Positions 60,701 to 64,000 of a stretch of DNA of 64,000 bases are shown piece by piece. The translations under genes and the position numbers were made by a program. The first letter of the stretch is position 1; the number at the start of each line of letters is the position of its first letter. Below the pieces are notes generated by a model. The model had not been told where the DNA came from. It did no database searches and was given only the letters and a program-made list of their open reading frames with translations. This stretch comes from Membranipora membranacea (Eukaryota; Bryozoa; Gymnolaemata; Cheilostomatida; Membraniporidae): positions 34,012,162 to 34,076,161 of the forward strand of contig OU612067.1 in the NCBI GenBank assembly GCA_914767715.1. The letters run 5' to 3'.

Positions 60701-61588
60701 CACTTTCCTGCCCATAGGCATCAGTGCGTATAAATGAGCCGTGGTACAGGAGTGACTGCGCCCCAGGCCCACAGAGGATCTGCCAGACCATTCATGGGTC
60801 GGATCAAAACCCTGCCTCAACTCCCAATCGCTATGGTCCCATGCTTTGAATGGCTAGTCCACACCCATGTTGAATGATGAATGCTAACAATTACCAAGAT
60901 GAGAAAAAATCAAAAGAGATCTGCAACAGCTGGGATTTGAACACAGGCCACCTGCGCGCTATCCATTCATGCTATCAATTCAACTTTGCCCACCTACAAT
61001 TCATTTATGTATTCGAATGAAGAAATGTGTCCCAATGAATGCGGAAGTTAACCTAAATGCTTATCCCATGTATCGGTTAGCCCTCAAAAATCGTCGACAT
61101 ACGGAAACATATTGATTAAGTTTATGTCGAACAGTTTAATTCCACTGTACAACGGAGACCACTCACCCCAATAGGTTTTAAAATCATGTCCAATCTTGTG
61201 TCTTATTTTATTTTTATTTCAGCTAACAGAGCATCAGTTCTTATATTGGTTCTTCTATCCACTGCATATATTTATTCCACCAAGTAAATTACTTACGATA
61301 ACCAGTATTTTGTATTCTATGCAAGGATTCCCTTATCAAGGTTAGCACTGATGAACCTCAGGTAGTGACTATTTCTCAGTGCTCTCAGAAATACCCGAAA
61401 AGTTTACTGTCAAGTATACAACGATAATCTGACATGAGAGTAAGAGCATTGTGAAGACAGATCAGGAACAAAGTATGAAAGAACAAATCTTACCTTTGTG
61501 AGTCAGAAGTCGTCAGGAGTATTATAGGGACACAGATCATAGCGCAGATAATCCATATAATCGTTTTATGATGTGCGGATAATCCCAT
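51766..61588 (-). CDS. Type II membrane sulfotransferase, WSCD-like, 6 exons
   Basis: Probable Golgi sulfotransferase of 338 residues, using PAPS to sulfate a glycan or other secreted substrate. Minus-strand exons are 61588-61494, 60174-59957, 55816-55606, 53962-53838, 52394-52217 and 51955-51766. All have GT-AG borders and a phase-consistent total of 1,017 bases. Exon 1 gives a short basic tail and a signal anchor (HHKTIIWIICAMICVPIILL). Exon 2 carries a 5'-phosphosulfate-binding-loop-like IAAAPGSGSAWCM. Exon 3 has KSHYPFLR and the 3'-phosphate-binding KVIVVIRNPLDAAFSEY. Exon 5 has HWKRHHEYWM and VMIVLYTDLVRDID, standard in the family. The PxSG(S/N)xW loop and the spacing resemble WSCD-type enzymes; the exact subfamily and acceptor are unknown. 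The introns are packed with minisatellites and MITEs, and a 36-bp minisatellite lies directly upstream of the start. Confidence 0.87.
52735..53179. mobile_element. 445-bp hAT-type MITE with internal tRNA-like module
   Basis: The left end CAGTGGCGTATATT and the complement of the right end, CAGGGGCGTATATT, form an inverted repeat with one mismatch. The 8-bp flank ATGACTAG is duplicated exactly at 52727-52734 and 53180-53187. The interior has a tRNA-like segment and a GC-rich patch (ATCGGGCTGCGCCCGAT, a hairpin). No coding capacity. Confidence 0.93.
52811..52891 (+). repeat. tRNA-like module inside the hAT-type MITE
   Basis: A-box TAGCTCAGTGTGTAGAG and B-box GGGTTCGAATCCT occur at tRNA-like spacing, with GTCTGCCTGACAATCAC between. 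The acceptor stem is not formed. It looks tRNA-derived, as in a SINE head. Confidence 0.8.
53407..53766. mobile_element. 360-bp MITE with TTAA flanks
   Basis: The ends ACTACTGCTGCCAC and (complement) ACCACTGCTGCCAC are inverted. Diverged inverted similarity continues for about 150 bp, for example TTGTCACCTAATG and GCACAAACTGATC in both arms. TTAA flanks both sides (53403-53406 and 53767-53770), suggesting piggyBac- or Kolobok-type mobilisation. It is in a sulfotransferase intron. Confidence 0.75.
54443..54590. repeat. 16-bp minisatellite
   Basis: About nine copies of CCTGTAGACCTTCAGA, with a shortened TTTAGACC variant at the right end, within sulfotransferase intron 3. Confidence 0.93.
55984..56224. 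mobile_element. Possible short MITE (CAGGGCCGTAG ends)
   Basis: The left end CAGGGCCGTAG and the complement of the right end, CAGGCCGTAG, resemble hAT-type ends. The flanks (CATGG and CATGT) match only partly, so the duplication is not proven. Confidence 0.45.
57736..58510. repeat. ~53-bp satellite with ~105-bp higher-order unit
   Basis: About 14 diverged units contain ATTTATCTTGCCTGATAAAT, then GGTTATTAGTTTGTCCATAT, separated by C runs. In the middle, units alternate between TTTATCTTGCC and TTCATCTAGCC versions, giving a two-unit period. It lies in intron 2 of the sulfotransferase gene. Confidence 0.9.
58556..58640. repeat. GAGTCGGCGTACTCGT short repeats
   Basis: Three copies of AGAGTCGGCGTACT with unequal spacing. 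Confidence 0.8.
59604..59895. mobile_element. 292-bp hAT-type MITE
   Basis: The ends are inverted CATGGGCGTCAGAA(A)GG. The exact 8-bp flank CCTTCAGC occurs at 59596-59603 and 59896-59903. The interior has inverted GAGCACCCCTTGG motifs and a GC-rich GGGCGCTTGGGCGCCC hairpin. No coding capacity. It sits about 60 bases from the exon 2 donor of the sulfotransferase gene. Confidence 0.92.
60405..60486. repeat. 9-bp GATGGCRA minisatellite
   Basis: About nine tandem copies of AGATGGC(A/G), running directly into a tRNA-like sequence. Confidence 0.9.
60479..60560 (+). repeat. tRNA-like sequence (SINE head?)
   Basis: A-box-like TGGCTCAATTGGTTAA and a weak B-box-like GGCTCAAGTCTCA about 45 bases later. 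No full cloverleaf. It is in the first intron of the sulfotransferase gene. Confidence 0.45.
60910..60990 (-). repeat. tRNA-like sequence, minus strand
   Basis: On the minus strand, GTGTTCAAATCCCAG resembles a B box and GATAGCATGAATGG is a weak A-box candidate upstream. Probably a degraded SINE. Confidence 0.4.
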
Positions 61589-61615
61589 CTTCTTGTCCTA
61601 CAGTCAATCAAGGAG

Positions 61616-62085
61616 TTCAACTAATCAGCTCTCACAGAACACAGCCGTATCTCAGTGTCAGGGGCTCTCACAGAACACAGCCGTATCTCAGTGTCAGGGG
61701 CTCACAGCTCTCACAGAACACATCTGTATCTCAGTGTCAGGGGCTCTCACAGAACACAGCCGTATCTCAGTGTCAGGGGCTCTCACAGAACACAGCCGTA
61801 TCTCAGTGTCAGGGGCTCTCACAGAACACAGCCGTATCTCAGTGTCAGGGGCTCTCACAGAACACAGCCGTATCTCAGTGTCAGGGGCTCTCACAGAACA
61901 CAGCCGTATCTCAGTGTCAGGGGCTCTCACAGAACACAGTCGTATCTCAGTGTCAGGGGCTCTCACAGAACACAGCCGTATCTCAGTGTCGGGGGCTCAC
62001 AGCTCTCACAGAACACAGCCGTAACTCAGTGTCAGGGGCTCACAGCTCTCACAGAACACAGCCGTATCTCAGTGTCAGGGGCTCG
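61616..62085. repeat. 36-bp minisatellite abutting the sulfotransferase start
   Basis: About 12 copies of a 36-bp unit starting TCTCACAGAACACAGCCGTA and ending GTCAGGGGC, four of them lengthened by a short CACAGCTCT insertion. Most copies are identical, so the array is young. The unit length is a multiple of three and lacks stops, so several frames stay open; this is a property of the repeat, not evidence of genes. The array begins within about 30 bases of the sulfotransferase ATG, in its leader or promoter. Confidence 0.93.
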
Positions 62086-62099
62086 CTTGGATATAGTTG

Positions 62100-62865
62100 A
62101 AATGTTTATCTTTAGAGGTTCGGCCAATATGAAGTAAACATCAATCTGGATTATGATGATGGGGTTGCGATACATAAATACACCTTTCCGCCTCGGGTCA
62201 ACAAAAGTTTGAAGTTTGCAGTCGATGCTCCATAGCTGATGGATAAGAATGGAGATTAAACTTATAGTTGATATCAATAATTTCAGGTATAGAGGTTGTG
62301 TTAATAAAAGCTATAAAGCTATAATTAAAGATTATAAATTCTAGGCACTGCTATAATCAATTCTAAGTAATTTGGTTAGTGGATTAATTTTATGCCATGC
62401 TCAACCTTGGCCAAATTGGCCATTCCGGCCAAAATGGTCAATTTACTTGGCCAATTGCACCCTTACCACAGAAAAAAGTCAAGGCACATTATCATGTCTC
62501 GTTCAAAAACATGAAATATAAAGGAAATTCCGCAGTATTATGTTACAACTGATATGCCAGCTAGCACGCATAGTCCAATGGTTGCTCTAAGTCTATTGGG
62601 TGCAGGTAAGCAGGTAAACTTAGGAAAAGAAAACCCAAACTTGCCATAATATAATGAATATGCATTGACTCAATTTATGTCATCAATAACAGGTCCATTG
62701 TGTTATTGGTATGGGACTATGAAGAGATCATATTGAGACTACCGATTTCATTGGCAAATGTTATAATGTCCAGAGCTCATCAACGAATTCAAAATCGAAA
62801 CATGTGAGCTTTCCTTCAGCGCTATGGCCTTTCTAAAAACATACCTCCACGCCAAAATGGGCAAT
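62100..62865. other. No gene recognised
   Basis: AT-rich sequence with repeated GGCCAA/TTGGCC motifs at 62405-62455. No exon or RNA gene was seen. Confidence 0.5.
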
Positions 62866-64000
62866 ATATATATATATACTTTTATTGTCAGCAACAATTC
62901 ATTATTTCAAATGTTTTTCATGATGTGACATAAATGGCAAAAAAGAAAAATGATACAAACAAAGATTCAACAAAAATATAAGACTATGCCAATAAACTGA
63001 AAAAATGTTGCATTAGCCTTTTCTTAAACATATTCAAAGTAAGAGTGCTTCTCAATGAAGAGGGTAAAATATTAAAGTTTGCTATTTTGTGGTTTAAGTT
63101 GTCTAATGGAGGTTTAAGTAAGTGTGTATCTCTTCTTGGAAATCGTTGTGGTGTGGTAACAAAAAAATCAGAGATGTATGGAGGTGATAAATTATTCAGA
63201 GCCTTAAATCCCGTAATGCAAGTAAAATAATTGCTCAGTATTGGAAGGGGTAAAATTTTAAGTGATGTACATAGGTCATTAGTAGGTGACAAATAAAAAG
63301 GTATATGTTGAACATTGGCCACAATTCTCAAGGCTCTTTTTTGCTGAATGAAAATAGGGTTTGTGATATTTGATGCACATAAGTTGTAATATATATGGAT
63401 ACCATAAATGAGATAACAGTGAATAAATTGAAAATAAAATTGTTTAGCAGAATGCGTGGCCAAGTAGGGTCTGCATAGCTTAAGTAAGTTTGTATTTTTT
63501 GACACCTTATCCAAAACAGTCTCACAATGACCATTCAATGAAAATGAGTCAGATATCTTAAAGCCAAGAAGTTCAGTTTCATGCCTTTGAAATATTTGGT
63601 TATTGTCAATTTTTAAATTTATTGATGAATCCTCCCCAAAAGAACTTAAAAATTGTGATTTTTTATAATTTATTGTCATATGATTATTTTTGCACCACGT
63701 CAGCATATGCATAAGAGTTTGAGGAGAGAGGTAGATTTAGTAGGTCATTTATAAAAATCTGAAATAAAGTTGGTGCCAGTATTGAACCTTGCGGAACCTC
63801 AATATTGATGTCAAGTATTGATGTCACTGCACCATCAAAATGAACATACTGAGACCTGTCCTGTAGAAATGATGATAGCAACAAAAATGCCTTGTTCTCA
63901 AAATTAAAGTTCTGTAGTTTATTTTTTAATATTTGGTAATTGACACAATCAAATGCTTTGCAGAAATAAATAAACAGAAAAATACTCTTCCTTTGTTTGA
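62866..64000 (-). pseudogene. LINE reverse transcriptase, 3' part, runs off the window
   Basis: Minus-strand non-LTR retrotransposon of CR1/Jockey-like type. From the window edge inward, the reverse transcriptase reads FCKAFDCVNYQILKNKL, LSSFLQDRSQYV, EVPQGSILAPTLFQIFINDL and SYAYAD. The catalytic box should be YADD but reads YADV at the point where the frame shifts (about 63690-63712). After the shift, the thumb and C-terminal part are open to 62984 (NYKKSQFLSS, LLGFKISDSF, IQQKRALRIVANVQ). The 3' untranslated part ends with CAATAAAAG and a (TA)n tail near 62867-62880, the true 3' end. The 5' part including the endonuclease is outside the window. Dead as read. Confidence 0.88.

Noticed and set aside
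61616-62085. CRISPR-like array
   Set aside because: Units are contiguous with no unique spacers, and the genome is eukaryotic.
61573-62137. Long open frames in all three plus frames and on the minus strand
   Set aside because: They arise because the 36-bp minisatellite unit is a multiple of three without stops; no domain and no splice context support a gene.

Overview
This is a eukaryotic, almost certainly invertebrate animal, genomic window. Genes are split by short GT-AG introns, AT-rich introns hold many DNA transposons, and the recognisable host genes (ANKRD16, a type II membrane sulfotransferase, an ABCG-type ATPase piece) are metazoan. The transposon mix (hAT, piggyBac, Harbinger, P-element-like, LINEs, MITEs, tRNA-like SINEs) and the frequent TAGGCCTA palindrome fit an early-branching or non-vertebrate animal. 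I cannot name the species; a sponge or other marine invertebrate is a guess.

Region 1 to 32.6 kb is a transposon graveyard with one well-preserved resident. A decayed KIAA1586-like hAT lies at 0.9-3.7 kb. Two related BED-type hAT elements follow in tandem (4990-10432 and 10742-14636), each with terminal inverted repeats and an exact 8-bp target duplication. The first encodes an apparently intact seven-exon, 651-residue transposase. Then come P-element-like and Harbinger remnants (14.7-16.1 kb). A 12.2 kb composite (18274-30485) is a decayed hAT with a 5-bp duplication; it was split by a piggyBac element with TTAA duplications, which was itself split by a 1,024-bp near-perfect palindrome. A second Harbinger remnant and a P2X7-tail-like fragment follow.

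Region 33.4 to 61.6 kb is the host-gene part. On the minus strand lies a complete eight-exon ANKRD16 orthologue (33418-39026). On the plus strand there is a truncated ABCG nucleotide-binding fragment (41.6-43.2 kb) and an unrecognised six-exon, 772-residue gene (43924-47898). On the minus strand again, a six-exon sulfotransferase (51766-61588) has long introns filled with MITEs, tRNA-like sequences and minisatellites. A U2 snRNA 5'-end-like sequence lies at 49 kb.

Region 61.6 to 64 kb has a 36-bp minisatellite abutting the sulfotransferase start, then the 3' part of a LINE on the minus strand running off the window. Nothing here resembles an operon; the host genes show no evident shared pathway. 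The main interest is the datable nesting of mobile elements, the potentially active hAT, and MITEs carrying internal tRNA-like promoters.
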